Assembly (NCBI RefSeq): GCF_918797505.1
Contig: NC_092794.1
Span: 65,199,345 to 65,263,344, forward strand
Direction: 5' to 3'
DNA: 64,000 nt
Origin: Bemisia tabaci
Taxonomy: Eukaryota > Arthropoda > Insecta > Hemiptera > Aleyrodidae
In this document: positions 32,974 through 44,519 of the stretch, in pieces
Numbering within the stretch: position 1 is the stretch's first letter
Layout: each line of letters begins with the position of its first letter
Program-made: the position numbers and the translations under genes
Notes under the pieces: model-generated
Database searches by the model: none
What the model was told of the DNA's origin: nothing
Seen by the model: only the letters and a program-made list of their open reading frames with translations

Positions 32974-35642
32974 AGAGACTCCAAATCAACAAGATGAATT
33001 TATAAAACTTCGCACGAAACTGAGGGGACAGGAGATACAGCGACTTGACATTTTCACATCCTGCGTCGCTGACTGGTGTAAATACTTTGGAAATAAACAG
33101 TGACTCACACTTCCTTCTGAGTATCTATTCATTGTGCCATCTCGCAGTGCAAGAAATAATTTTTCAATGAAGGGTGCAAAACATTTGCGGTTTGCGACAC
33201 GCAGAACCATACAGGATGGAAGCTCTTAAGGACTCAGCTATATATGAAAAACGGAAATAGCGTCTCGAGCTCTTCTACATAGACGAGGGATTCAATAATC
33301 AGTTTGGCTGATTTACGCGATCAGCGGGTAGAGTATTGAATTATTATCGAATGACCTTGATCGGTAAAACCCTATCTTAACGACGTTACTAATCGATTAA
33401 AGTCGTTCGTTAACGATTCAAAAATCCAGGCACATGTCTCTACTATTTCTAGCTCAATTCAGGAGCAACGTAAGAGCCATTACTTTCCAGATATGCAGAT
33501 AGGTAACTTTATGAGAGAGCTGAAAATAGTAGTTTCCAAATGTAATTTCACGGATCACTAGACAGATTAAGAATCAGAGCACTACAAAGAATGTCCCCTC
33601 ATTAAGAGTTCATATAAAATACATCGGACATTTGGAAATTTCAAATACTAACATTGGTTACATCAGAACTAGTAAATTCAAAATTATCAATGTTGAAAAA
33701 GGAACACCAAAATCAACGTGGGGTCAAAGTAGCCATTGAAGACAAACTTTTCGTTGGTCATGATATATAAATGAGTTTCACTGCGTTTATCCTTCCTGTA
33801 CTGTTATGCACAACTCTTGCAAATTGCCAAGAACAAATTCAGCGCACTGCGAACATTGAATGAACAAATCAGTATGTTAAATTGCCCAATTTGACTGGAG
33901 AAGATCTTGGTTTTTAGCTAACGGGAGGTTTGAACTTCAAAGCGCACTGAAAACTCAAATGTCTCACTACAAAGTTGGAACTGGAAATTTCCGATTCGCT
34001 AATTATGCGCTCTTTGTCAAATTTTGATAAAGAAGCATATTATAGGTATTGTATAGCTTGATTTCTTGGCCTGTTTGGTAGTCCACTACCCACCTCAGTG
34101 GTTGAGCAAACGAAATAGTTTGTCTACGAGGAAAAATATTCACACACGTAGAAAATTTAATGTTTAAGAGCCATGACTTAATTCACTTTACCACCTTATC
34201 TCGCGACTTTTTCGCTCACTTGAATTTGAAACATCTGAAAAATAATTCCCGCGATTAGGATTGACTAATAATCGAACCTATTATGCTCTTCTCAACGCCA
34301 GTTATAGAAATAGTTAAAATCGAACCTCAAATTCCTGAAGAAGAGATGCCAGATTGTGCTCTAAAGCAATAACTTTTACTGAACCATCATTCGTGAATTC
34401 GAGAATGAGTCTTCGCAGTAGCAGTGGCCGCCAAGAAAAATTGGGATTAATCCTCAAAGGATCGTAAAAAAGTAAATTTGAAAGGAAGAAGAATAATATG
34501 TAAACAATTTTTAAAAAAATAACCTCCCAATTTACGAATTTTAATACCTTTTTCTCAAAAATTTTTATAGGTACGTTATTTTCTCCAAATGTTTAACAAG
34601 TGTTGTATCTATTTTAGTTTTATTTTGAAATTCATATGAAAATTGATTGAATTTAATTAGTTTTTGTCTTTACTTGATTTTAATGACGATTTTTTGCTGA
34701 GCGTCTTATATGAAAAGGTTATTAAAAGTTATTAAAAAATTATATAAAACTCAGAATTTTTTTACCTGATTATGTGTGAGAAGAGGGTATCTTAATTCGT
34801 AAGTACCCATTTTTTTTTTATTTTATTTAATTCATCACTAAGCCATTGCTAGTAGGACTGGATCAAATCTGCAGTTATATGGCATTATGAAGCAGAAAAC
34901 CTTTGAAAAACAACGGTTTGTACAGTCATCAAGTCGAGTCAAGCAACTCATGTTTTCCTACAGTTCATAGTTGACGCCGGTTTGGCTGAGGAACCGTAAA
35001 GTAATACATTTTGGAAAAAGCCACGTAAGGGACTTTTCTGGTCCATTTTATCAATAAAACATTCGGAGGTTGATAGCCTTTTGTTTGAAGTGAAGCTCAT
35101 AATTTCAGAGTCGTGGTTTTTATTTCAAAACCAATAAGCTGAAAAATCTCTCGATGAGCTATTCGACTCGTATTTTTACTGTTTTACTTCAACCTCTCGT
35201 CCTGCCACGCTAATCTGAGGAAAAACTATGATTGGGAATTCAGTAAGTAATTGCATTTCAGATTTTTGGGGGTGGTATCTGGATTCTCTGCCGCTGATAT
35301 TCACGTATTCTAATGAAATGTTTAAACATACATTTTGAGTGACCATCTTATACTGGAGAGAAGAAACAAGAGAAGAAAAATTATTGAATGTGTTGCATCA
35401 AACCCTAATCTCCTCTACTGCTAACAAATAAATAAGGATTTATTTTCTTAATGTGAAAGGACTGCAGTATTAAACATGTGTTTATAATTTATCATTTCCA
35501 TCATCAGGCAAGTGTCTGCCGACTGATACAATAAAATGTCGAAAAGTAAACGCTTGTCTATTTATGCTTACTACTTGTTCCTCTTCTTCAATGTCTATTC
35601 TAAATCACGCGTCAGCATGACACCACGTGTCATTCACCAACA
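32974..35642. other. Opsin 3' UTR and downstream intergenic DNA
   Basis: Apart from the polyadenylation signal at 33092, no gene or clear repeat was recognised. AT-rich, with only short chance open frames. Confidence 0.5.
33092..33097 (+). terminator. Opsin polyadenylation signal
   Basis: AATAAA 119 nt after the opsin stop codon is the first canonical signal and would give a short 3' UTR ending near 33110-33125. Confidence 0.55.
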
Positions 35643-35892
35643 TGGTACTAGGTCATAGAGAGAAAAAAGGAGGTGTTTGCATCTTGAGGATTGTTTACCC
35701 CGTGATGTAGGTCGGTACAGGAACAAATCGACTCCTGATATAATTCCAAACACTTTAAACAGAATGAATTTTGTCCATAAACTACACCGTTTTAAAGAAA
35801 GTCGATGCTAAAAATCGTCCGTACCGACCTATGTCATCAAAAAAAATCCAAGATGCCTGAAATGCAAACACCTCTTTTTCTCTATGGTACTC
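35643..35892. mobile_element. Foldback MITE (TIR GGTAC...AGAGAGAAAAA)
   Basis: GAGAAAAAAGGAGGTGTTTG and TAGGTCGGTAC on the left pair with GTACCGACCTA and CAAACACCTCTTTTTCTC on the right; arms of about 85 bp. Confidence 0.85.
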
Positions 35893-36041
35893 TGTTGGTA
35901 ACATGTTGGAATCATGTTGGTACCATCAACATAGTACAGAACGGACCAGGACGGTCACAACATGGTGCCAGCATGGTCTTTTCAGCAAGGATACAACTTC
36001 AAAATTGAGTCAGAGTCTTGAGGTGATGATATTAACAAGTA

Positions 36042-36305
36042 AAATTGAAACGTTGGGTACAGAAAGGGCATTTCTCGACTGCGGTGTTTCACAATCTCCA
36101 GTGCTACTTTATATTTTAGAGATGAATCTACAGGGTGAATCCTCTAAAATTTTACGTTTTCAGCATTGAAAAAGCATAAAGAAATTTTAGGAAAAGTTCA
36201 AACAAATTACATACATTTGCTGTAATCATAATGGATGAAAAGTTAGCGGAAATTTTGAAGATACCGCAACCAAGAAATGCCCTTTCTGCGCCTATCGCTT
36301 CAATT
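36042..36305. mobile_element. MITE (TIR AATTGAAACGTTGGGTACAG)
   Basis: Left CAGAAAGGGCATTTCTCGAC pairs with right AAGAAATGCCCTTTCTGCG; about 50-bp arms. A related half-element is visible at 58750-58950. Confidence 0.75.
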
Positions 36306-36394
36306 AGCCCCGTATAAATTGTTTGAGCATTTAAAATAGTTGACTTCTTTTGGAGGGAAGGGGGGGGGGGCAAAAAAAAGCCTTTGTAGGCACC

Positions 36395-36900
36395 AGTGGG
36401 CTGATTGCTGAGATTGGTAGACAAAGCGATGGACAAAGAAGACTTAGGGAGTAAAGAACGATCCTATCGGTTGAAAGGGGTGGCTCTTATACTGCCGTGC
36501 TAAGGAAAAACGCCGTATGAGCATTCGAGAGTTGTCCAATTTCCTTCGATAAAATGCTTGTTTTTAAGGAAAGTTATAAATGTTTTTCCTTGATTTTTTT
36601 AGGTATTTTAGGTAAAATTGCGAACAAAATCATCTGGAAAATTGGAAGAGAAATATTTGCAAATTTTCCCGAAAATTTGTGATTTACCAAACAAAAGTTG
36701 GCAACGCCTGAAATTTCATACAGCGGGTGTCCTTTGTATTGACGAAGGGAAAAAATGATGGACTAACTAAAGGGTCTCTTGTGGGTTGCCGTTAGTTAGT
36801 CTATTACCTACCTCCTTTGTCCATTGCAACCACCCGCTTCCACCAATATTGTCCTCTTTTTCTATAGCTTTGTATATCAATTTCAACGATCAGCCCGCTG
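36395..36900. mobile_element. MITE as 3181-3455, copy 3, interrupted by a 255-bp MITE
   Basis: TIR AGTGGGCTGATTGCTGAG and AACGATCAGCCCGCT, with the inner GACTAACTA/TAGTTAGTC hairpin retained. The left arm is broken by 36490-36738. Copies at 3181 and 3591 show the uninterrupted order. Confidence 0.88.
36490..36738. mobile_element. 255-bp MITE family, copy 3 (nested)
   Basis: Starts TACTGCCGTGCTAAGGAAAA; the right TIR is degraded (CAGCGGGTGTCCTTTGTA). Inserted into another MITE. Confidence 0.85.
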
Positions 36901-36920
36901 TCTTTTGTCAAAGACGCAAT

Positions 36921-37125
36921 CAGGCTCGGACTGGCCATAAAGCCAATCTGCCATTGGCAGATACGCCTCCTTGGCGCGCCGACAACGTGCCCCTCTGACA
37001 GATAGCAAAATAAGAAGAGAAAAAAAATTAAAACCGAGAATATGTGCGGAAAATTTCTTAAATGAACCGAAGAAAAGAGAGCTAGGAGTAAAAAAAGGTG
37101 CTTTTACGCATGATAGTGGTGAACA
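36921..37125 (+). mobile_element. CAGG-ended hAT-like fragment
   Basis: CAGGCTCGGACTGGCCATAA then CAATCTGCCATTGGCAGATA; matches 63765-63951 in inverted orientation along about 200 bp. Confidence 0.6.
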
Positions 37126-37339
37126 GAGGTCCAAGAACAACTTTTTGAAGCGTAAACATTTTTTTGTGAAATGTTCACCTTTCTGTTGACATACAGGCGC
37201 TTTATCATCCCTATGTATAAGTCCCCTAGAAGCGATGGTCGGTTCGATTTTAAGACATACCTTTAAACATATTTCTATGACTATTGATTTGGACAAACAA
37301 TTGCATATCTCGGGCAAACTTAACCTTCATTTATCTCGA

Positions 37340-38960
37340 AATTCAAAAATAAGAGACGTCTAAAGTGTAAATGCGGTACAACTATTCGCGCAAGATGGAT
37401 GTCCACGTTGCATATGAAAAATGCAAGACGCGATGGCGTCAGTTGTGAGCTCGCAAAGCTCTGCTATATGCTACTAGTTTAGAGCACCATTACGAATTAG
37501 ACAAACGCATACTAACACAATATGGAAATAAAGTGAGGGAAAGGATGAGCGCTAACGACGGCGCAAAGATACAACTATTCGTACCTGATGGACGTCCGTG
37601 CTGTATCTGAAAAATTGAAGGCGCGTTGACGCGAAGCGTGAGCTCTCAATGCTCTGCTATATGCTGTTAATGAGGTATCGCTCAGATTCGGGAGAAAAGT
37701 TAAAAAAGAGGCCCGAACACATCCCTCCTACCTTCGGCTATGTTACTCACGTAGTGCTTGAAGCACCATTACGAATTAGACAAGCGCATACAAACACAAT
37801 ATGGAAAAAGAGGTGATCCAAAAGTCCCTTCCACCCCCTCTAACTTTTTACCTAATTGAGGTAAAGATTTGAAACTTGGGGGATATTCCTAGATCAAAGG
37901 GGCTACTTTTTGGCCCCGCTAAAATTTTCAAATGGGAAGACCTCCTTTGTGATAGCTCGTTCGAAAGAGCATAAAAAAGAAAACTTTTCGCGCAAACCCG
38001 AAGTCAATATCTCAAACCGTTTCAAAATGGCGGCCGGTTAAAGTTCATAATGGCCGAAAATTCACACCGGTTATTTGTCGATGGATTTGCGCGGAAATCG
38101 GTATGTAGGGGTATTTTGACACGAGAAAAACGAATTTGACGTTACATTTTTAAAAAAACCAAAATTTCGAAAATGGTCGCCGGTTAAAGTTCAAAATGAC
38201 CAAAAATTGATTTTTTTAGAAATCTAAGTTCAAATTTGTTTATCTTATGCCAAAATACTCTCAAATTCCAAGTTTTAGGCAAATCTATTAGGAAAAAACC
38301 GAGGTGAAAATTTTCGGCCATTTTAAACTTTAACCGGCGGCCACTTTGGAAATTTTGGTTCTTTTGAAAATCTAACGTCAAATTCGTTTTTCTCGTGTCA
38401 AAATACCCCTACTTACCGATTTCCGCGCAAATCCATCGACAAATAACCGGTGTGAATTTTCGGCCATTTTGAACTTTAACCGGCCGCCATTTTGAAACGG
38501 TTTGAGATATTGACTTCGAGTTTGCGAGAAAAGTTTTCTTTTTTTATGCTCTTTCGAACGAGCTATCACAAAGGGGGTCTTCCCATTTGAAAATTAAAAG
38601 TTGGGTGCCGTTCCCCCCCCCCCCAAGGGGGGCCCCCCGGAAAATTTTAGCGGGGCCAAAAAGTAGCCCCTTTGATCTAGGAATATCCCCCAATTTCAAA
38701 TCTTTACCTCAATTAGGTAAAAAGTTAGAGGGGGTGGAAGGGACTTTTGGATCACCCTGTGGAGGGAGGGAAAGGATGCGCATTTACGACGGCGCAGAGA
38801 TACAACTATTCGTACTCGATGGACGTCCGTGCTGTATCTGAAAAATTGAAGGCGCGTTGACGCGAAGCGTGAGCTCTCAATGCTCTGCTATATGCTGTTA
38901 AAGAGGTGTCGCTCAGATTCGGGAGAAAAGTTAAAAAAGAGGCCCTAACACATCCCTCCT
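37340..38960 (+). repeat. Interspersed family F, tandem copies, split by a 1-kb foldback
   Basis: Copies at about 37350-37530, 37536-37810 and 38760-38960 share ACAACTATTCGTAC, GGACGTCCGTGCTGTATCTG, AAATTGAAGGCGCGTTGACG and CTCTGCTATATGCTG. The foldback 37811-38759 sits at a unit junction. Other copies: 5825, 13280, 17985, 29795, 40655, 62560 and 62860. No clear Pol III B-box was seen, so SINE status is unproven. Confidence 0.75.
37811..38759. mobile_element. 1-kb foldback, copy 2
   Basis: Starts near AGGTGATCCAAAAGTCCC and ends GACTTTTGGATCACCCTG; the long arms are homologous to 9932-10938 throughout. One arm has lost the homopolymer block and about 60 bp. Confidence 0.9.
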
Positions 38961-39530
38961 ACCTTCGTAAACGCAAAATTATGCTGCTTTGCCAAAATTT
39001 TCTCAACCCCTCTCTTCGTATGGGATGCCCCACCAGGAAATATCACATTACGCCCCTTAAACCGGCCAAGGGTTTGCGCCCTCAGATGCGAGCCAGTCCG
39101 ACCCTGGACGCAATTTAGATATTCTTGACTGGATCGTTTAAGATGGAGTAAGAGACTTGGAGCTGCCAGGTTTTGAGGTCGGTTTGGCATGGGTGTAGGG
39201 CTGTTTGCTTTGTGGATCGGCGATTGGAGCAATGATTTCCCAGGAGGACGAATGACCAAATGAGCGCTTGCACGCGCCCCTGTAGCCCCTGATTATCCCA
39301 CGGGAGCCTCCGCCCGGGCCGTCCAGGCCAGGAATCTTGTCGCAAAGCCCGCAAAGTGACAAGCAAAAGCACACGTTCTCAACAGAGCCATCCTCTGTTT
39401 TGGCGGCTCCCGGTGAATCCATTCCACTCTCACTTGAACAAATATTTTCGTCGGTCTACTGTCACATTCCAGGAATAGAATGAAGAGGCGCATCCGAGCT
39501 TTGGACCACTAAACAAGGTACGAATTCAAG
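38961..39530 (-). other. GC-rich unique block with overlapping open frames
   Basis: Several minus-strand frames are open here (38945-39259, 39138-39422, 39293-39493). The 94-codon frame 39138-39422 begins at an ATG in fair context and has a Cys cluster (C-x-C-x4-C-x2-C) followed by a Gly/Ser-rich part; no family is recognised. It could be an exon, a decayed gene or chance. Confidence 0.22.
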
Positions 39531-39644
39531 CATTCTGATACATGATTCTCGACCAAAATTTTACGTAGGACACGATTTGCGCAACGAAAATTACTGAAAT
39601 CAACTCCTAACCAATATACATAGGTTGTCTCAAAAGTACTGCAC

Positions 39645-39645
<1 letters not shown>

Positions 39646-39683
<38 letters not shown>

Positions 39684-39691
39684 GGGGGGGG
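39646..39691. repeat. Poly-T / poly-G tract
   Basis: About 35 T followed by about ten G. It is preceded by TAGGTTGTCTCAAAAGTACT, which resembles mariner-type termini, but no partner end was found. Confidence 0.9.
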
Positions 39692-40312
39692 GACGAACGG
39701 TAGCAGATATCAAAATGCGGTTTGTGTAGTCTTTAAGATCGAGCAATTACCAATAAAACAAAACAAGTTTGAGCTCTCTAAGTCTAAAAATGCGACCAAG
39801 TTACAATGTTTTGAAAATGACTTGTAGAGGTGACCCCTCCAGGATTTTTAGCTTCTCTGGAAAAAAAACAAAATTTGATTAATCAAAAATTCTGCAGAGA
39901 AATTGTCACGATCGAATGATGTTGGCAACATAGTATCAGCTGATGTGAAATGTAAGCGTTGGCATAGTAACTGATGACAGGAATGAAGATAAACCCATGA
40001 TAAACCTAATCAACCTAGGCCAATCAAGTTAAACACACCACAACAACAACAACAACAACAACCTGTCCGCACCTGTCGACAGATTCAGTTCGACTTGTCA
40101 ATCGTGTACTTGAGATTCGCCGGAGACTTCCGATAAAAAGTGTTCTCACTTTCAGGCTAAGTCTCCTTCTCTGAGTCTCCTTTCCTTTCCAGGCTTTAAG
40201 TGTAACACCCTTTGATAGTCTTCCATACTGGTGCCTTTCGGCATAATTTCGTCAGATGGAATTCTTTATCATCGAAGTCATGATTGCTTTGACTATTTTG
40301 GTAATCCTCACC
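39692..40312. other. Unassigned sequence with a CAA microsatellite
   Basis: (CAA)n at about 40040-40062; otherwise nothing recognised. TCCTCACC at 40305-40312 is the likely target-site duplication of the following element. Confidence 0.5.
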
Positions 40313-41237
40313 CAGGGGCGGACTGGCCATGGGGGCGGGGAGGCGATCGCCCCCTAACAATTTGCTGCGGAGGTCCCGAAGGGGCCCCCGCTGCGAATTT
40401 TTTTCGAGTCATCGTTTTTTTCCCGTAATGTTGTAATTTTCTTATCCTTTTCAATTACTAAAAGGCCCCGAATTCCTTCCTGTAGTTTCGACCGTTAATC
40501 CCGTAGTTTAAGGGCGCGAAAGCCAGGGCTGTATTTCGCAAATGGATAGTTTTTGCTGAATAATTAAAAATTAAAGGGCAGGAGTAATTTAACTAAATAA
40601 TAAAAGGAACTCAAATCTACAAAATAAAGCAAAAATTTTTGCAAAATCTCGTCATGTAAATACATAAGATTCGTAAACGCCTTCAATTGAAGCATGATAC
40701 CTCCCGCGTTCCGGAGAGTTAAAATAGTTGTATCCCTGCGCCTTAGCAAGGCGATGGAAGTTTAATATTGAAGTAGCGCCCCCGTTTGGTTTTTCGGCTA
40801 TCCTGTGCCGCCAGGGGACTGGCCATGGGGGCGGTGAGGCGATCGCCCCCTAACAATTTGCCGCGGAGGTCCCGAAGGGGCCCCCGCGGCGAATTTTTTT
40901 CGAGTCATGGTTTTTTTTCCGTGATGTTGTGATTTTCTTATCCTTTTCAATCACTAAAAGGCCCCGAATTCCTTGAAAATTTGTCTCTAAGAGACATGGA
41001 AGGTCGCCAAAAGCATTTGTGATGAAGGGACCCCCGATGAATCCTGAGAATGGGTTATTTTGAAGTTCAAGTACGGTAGAATCCAACTCCAATAATGCCT
41101 ACGTGTTTAAAAAATGTGAGATTTTCAAAATTTGCCGGGGGAGGGCCCCCGGACCTTCTTGGAGGGGCCCCCGAACGACAGTAGGGACCCTTACATTTAG
41201 GTCTCCTCCTAACTTTTCGAGTACCAGTCCGCCCCTG
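40313..41237. mobile_element. hAT-type element (TIR CAGGGGCGGACTGG)
   Basis: CAGGGGCGGACTGG at 40313 pairs with CCAGTCCGCCCCTG ending at 41237. Flanks TCCTCACC and TCCCCACC match at 7 of 8 bases. The first 160 bp are directly duplicated at 40812-40975, so a related copy lies inside. A family F fragment is at 40655-40760. No transposase frame. Confidence 0.8.
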
Positions 41238-41487
41238 TCCCCACCTTTGGAAAATTCGAGTTTCAGCATCATGTATATATGGACGTATTTTTATCAAAGA
41301 GAACTATGTGCAGGGTGGGAAAGATGGGGTCTGCTTGTTAGTGCTCAGGCCATAAGAATAAATGGGAAATATAAAGCGACATTGACGAAGCCGTCGTCGC
41401 GGCTCCTCGTAATGGGCATTAACTCATGAGCCCTATCCACAACGCTCTGGGCACATGCCCATGGCTCATATGTACCCCCGTATGCTA

Positions 41488-42427
41488 CCCTCGTAAAAAT
41501 TGGCAATAGGAGCTGCGATTCAAAATACTATAGGAGTTCTTATAGCCGACTAAAGAAGGCTATAGAAAATCATATAGCTGGCTGTAGAAAGCGGAGCAAA
41601 TCATATAGCCGGGCTATACGAAGCTTTAAAAAATACAGTCGGGCTGGTAGTTTCTATCGCCGGGCTTTCCACTTTATCGCCATTGGCTATAAAAGGCTAT
41701 AAAAAATTGTGTAGAAATTCGTGTGCTTTGGAAATCACTAAGTTTTTTACGGAACTACCTTAATGTTCACGAAACACACATTATGTTTTCCTTTAAACAC
41801 ATTTTTTTTCATCAATTAAATTGAGAATAATCCATACAGAGTGTGCAAACATTTCAGAATCATGAGTTGAAAAACGCTGACTCCGCGAGATGAAATATTA
41901 TTAGAGCCTAACACAAAGCGGAGCGGCGACGCACTGGCGCCTACAAACCTAACAGGGATACTTCACGCATTGCGCAATGCGTGAAGTATCCCTGTTAGGT
42001 TTGTAGGCGCCAATGCGCGTTACGCGCTCTCTGCAGTCTGCCCCCCGCCGCGCCGCAGCGTGCCACGCGCGGCGTCTGAAGCAACTACTTCACACCTGAG
42101 GTATTGCACATCATAAGAAATTAAAGGCGCTCCAACATATTAAGAATGACAGGCATCCTTCAAAAGTACGGAGCTTTCCTCGCAAAATAAATCAAGATAC
42201 TACGGCACAAAAAGAGAGCGGTAGTCCAAAAACTCACCAAGTCCTAGTATCCGTATTTAGTAACGTTTAGCATAAAATTTATCGTCTGGCTGTTGCTTAA
42301 TCGTCATAGGCTGTAAAAGGCTATAAAAAATTGTACAGCCGGCTACAGAAGCTATTGGAAATCTTACAGCCGACTTTAAGTCTATGGTATTTTGGAACAC
42401 AGATTCTACTGCCAATTTTTACCAGGG
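41488..42427 (-). mobile_element. Palindrome-carrying TIR element, copy C
   Basis: 940-bp full-length copy, inverted relative to A and B. Termini CCCTCGTAAAAATTGGC and GCCAATTTTTACCAGGG, with TA on both sides (41486-41487, 42428-42429). It includes the perfect palindrome 41936-42011. Confidence 0.9.
41936..42011. repeat. Perfect 76-bp palindrome of copy C
   Basis: Runs from GGCGCCTACAAACC to GGTTTGTAGGCGCC with no spacer, centred on GCATTGCGCAATGC; no mismatch seen. Confidence 0.97.
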
Positions 42428-42995
42428 TAGACACATGCCAAGGCTCATACACTTTGCACATAGTTCCGTTTTACAGAATGTAAAATCCCGCTTCTCCAAT
42501 TCAGCAAACGGAATTGTGAGCCAACTAAATACGGCACATATGAGCCATGGGCATGTGCCCAGAGCGTTGTGGATAGGGCTTATGAGTTAATGACCACTAC
42601 AAGGAGCCGCAACGACGCACAGTGGATTGAATCAATGGGAGAGGTCGGACAAAATTTGGGAACTTCAACCGCTCATAACTCCGTTTATACAAAACTTAGA
42701 AGTCTTAAAAGTGGCTTCATTAGTTTCCTAGTGAGATTATCCTTTAGAAGCACCCTTTAAAATAAAAAATATGACGAAATCAACATCAAAATTCGCAGTT
42801 TTAGTAAAGAATTTCATGTCCGACCTCTCTGATTGACTCAATCCACTGTGCGACGGCTTCGTCACTGTCGCTTTATGTTTCCCATTCATTCTTATGGCCC
42901 GAGCACTGACGAGCAGACCCAATCTTTCCCACCTCCACGTAGTTCTGTTTGATAGAAATACGTCCATATAGTCTTCAAAAAGTAACCAAGGACAA

Positions 42996-43248
42996 TACTG
43001 CCGCGCTAAGGGAAAATGCCGCATGAACCTTTAGGCGTCGCCAAATTTTGACAAAACACGAATTTCCTGGTAAACTAATGAATATTTCTTTCCGATTTTA
43101 CACATTATATTTTTGCAATTTCACCTACAGTTCTTGAACATTTCATGGAAAAATATCCGTAACTTTACTTAAAAAAATAAACATTTCATTGAAGGAAATA
43201 TTGCAACACTCGAACATTCGTACGACATTCTTCCTCAGTACGGTAGAA
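42996..43248. mobile_element. 255-bp MITE family, copy 4
   Basis: TACTGCCGCGCTAAGGGAAA at the left, CTTCCTCAGTACGGTA at the right; the core is in inverted orientation relative to copy 1. Confidence 0.85.
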
Positions 43249-43404
43249 TACTGCACCAATCAAAATCCAGCAAAAAATTCGGCTGAAATCGTGGGAAAAG
43301 TCGGGATGCACAGTTTCAAAACGAAAGTACCTAGCTGTAATTTGACGTAGCTTTACGTTCATTTTGAGGCCTTTAAATTTTTTGAATGAAAAACAGTAAA
43401 TATG

Positions 43405-43766
43405 TAATCGACTGCACTTTGCAATCGGGAGCTGCAGTCTCTGGCTCACTTTAGAAACAACGTATACACCATTAATTTCTCTATACACATAAGTGTTTTT
43501 TACTGATAAGCTGGACATTGTAATTCCTATCCGCAAAATGTAGATCAGATAAGACCCTTCATTGCGGCCGCAGTAACCCAGGTGATTCGAACCTGTCTGT
43601 ATTGCGACCACAACGCAGAATCCTGATTGGACTACATTTTTCAATTTGGAACTATAAATTCTAGCCCGGTTTAAAAACAACGTATGTGCCATTAGTTTTC
43701 CTATGCACATAAGTGTTCTTCCAGAAGAGCCAGAATCTATAGTTCCAAATTGCAAAATGCAGTCCA
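43405..43766. mobile_element. TGGACT-TIR MITE (full copy 43628-43766) plus an older copy
   Basis: The 139-bp element 43628-43766 has inverted repeats TGGACTACATTTTTCAATTT and TGCAAAATGCAGTCCA. A more diverged copy occupies about 43405-43550. A third copy is at 62156-62294. The 200-codon minus-strand frame across this area lies mostly in these repeats and is not a gene. Confidence 0.85.
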
Positions 43767-44119
43767 CTTCATGCCTGGTATTTTTCATTCAAAAAATTAT
43801 AAGCCTGAATGAAAGTAAGGTCATGTCCAATCCCAGCTCTGTATTTTTATTTTGAGACTGTGCGTGCGCATCCCAACATTTCGAGTTTTTCAACGTACCT
43901 AATTTTTTTCCTTTTTAATTTCTGAAAATTTAGGCTCTAAGTCTATCTACCAATAATACTTTGAACCAAGCACAGGACTTGGAATTCAACCCTCATGGGA
44001 AATAAAAAATTGAATTATGACTTGAACTTTCAATAACCCATACTAGTGTCTTCAAGTAAGTATGAAATATTATTTCTTATGTCCAAGAATTACAATTTTA
44101 AATTATGACAAATTATTTT

Positions 44120-44400
44120 AACTATTTAACCTTTCTTCATTCCACCTATCGACGGCCAAAAAGCGAGACCACATATCTTCGTTGCGACGTTGTAGACTTC
44201 CAGTCATACTTGAATTTTTCCTCGGAAAACTAGCGAACGTAATTTTTTCAAAACTTCCATGATTTTCCTTCTCTATTAGTAGAATATTTTGTCTAAATTT
44301 CAAGCTGTAAAGTTGACTTATTGTTCCTCTTCGAAAAAATAAACTATAGGAGCGGAGATTTTGAAACACTGCAACGAAGCTATACGTGGTGTCGTACTCA
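44120..44400. mobile_element. GACGGTG-type MITE, diverged
   Basis: CGACGGCC...GCGACGTTGTAGACTTCCAG at the left, GAAACACTGCAACGAAGC... at the right; the interior resembles 2925-3110 and 4497-4735. Confidence 0.5.
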
Positions 44401-44519
44401 GCCATCGTTAAATTGCACAAAATATAGTTTAGATATTGAGGCATTTTTCGGTAAAAGGGCGTATCAGACTTGCAATGCTGCTAAGATTGTGCAAATTAGT
44501 TCTCTAGTTATAGGTAAGT

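Larger units (their letters stand above)
41281..42965. mobile_element. Large GGACGT-TIR foldback hosting palindrome element C
   Basis: Left GGACGTATTTTTATCAAAGA and the following 110 bp (GGTGGGAAAGATGGGGTCTG...) are mirrored at 42855-42965; ATAT flanks both ends. A second inverted pair (GAGCCCTATCCACAACGCTC, 41425-41465 and 42540-42590) lies further in. Between them sits 41488-42427. Confidence 0.85.

Noticed and set aside
43570..43630. tRNA-like T-arm (GGTTCGAATCACC on the minus strand)
   Set aside because: No acceptor, D or anticodon arms and no convincing A-box at the right distance.
43186..43788. 200-codon minus-strand frame
   Set aside because: Spans a 255-bp MITE end and two copies of the TGGACT MITE; part of the same sequence recurs at 62156 in repeat context.
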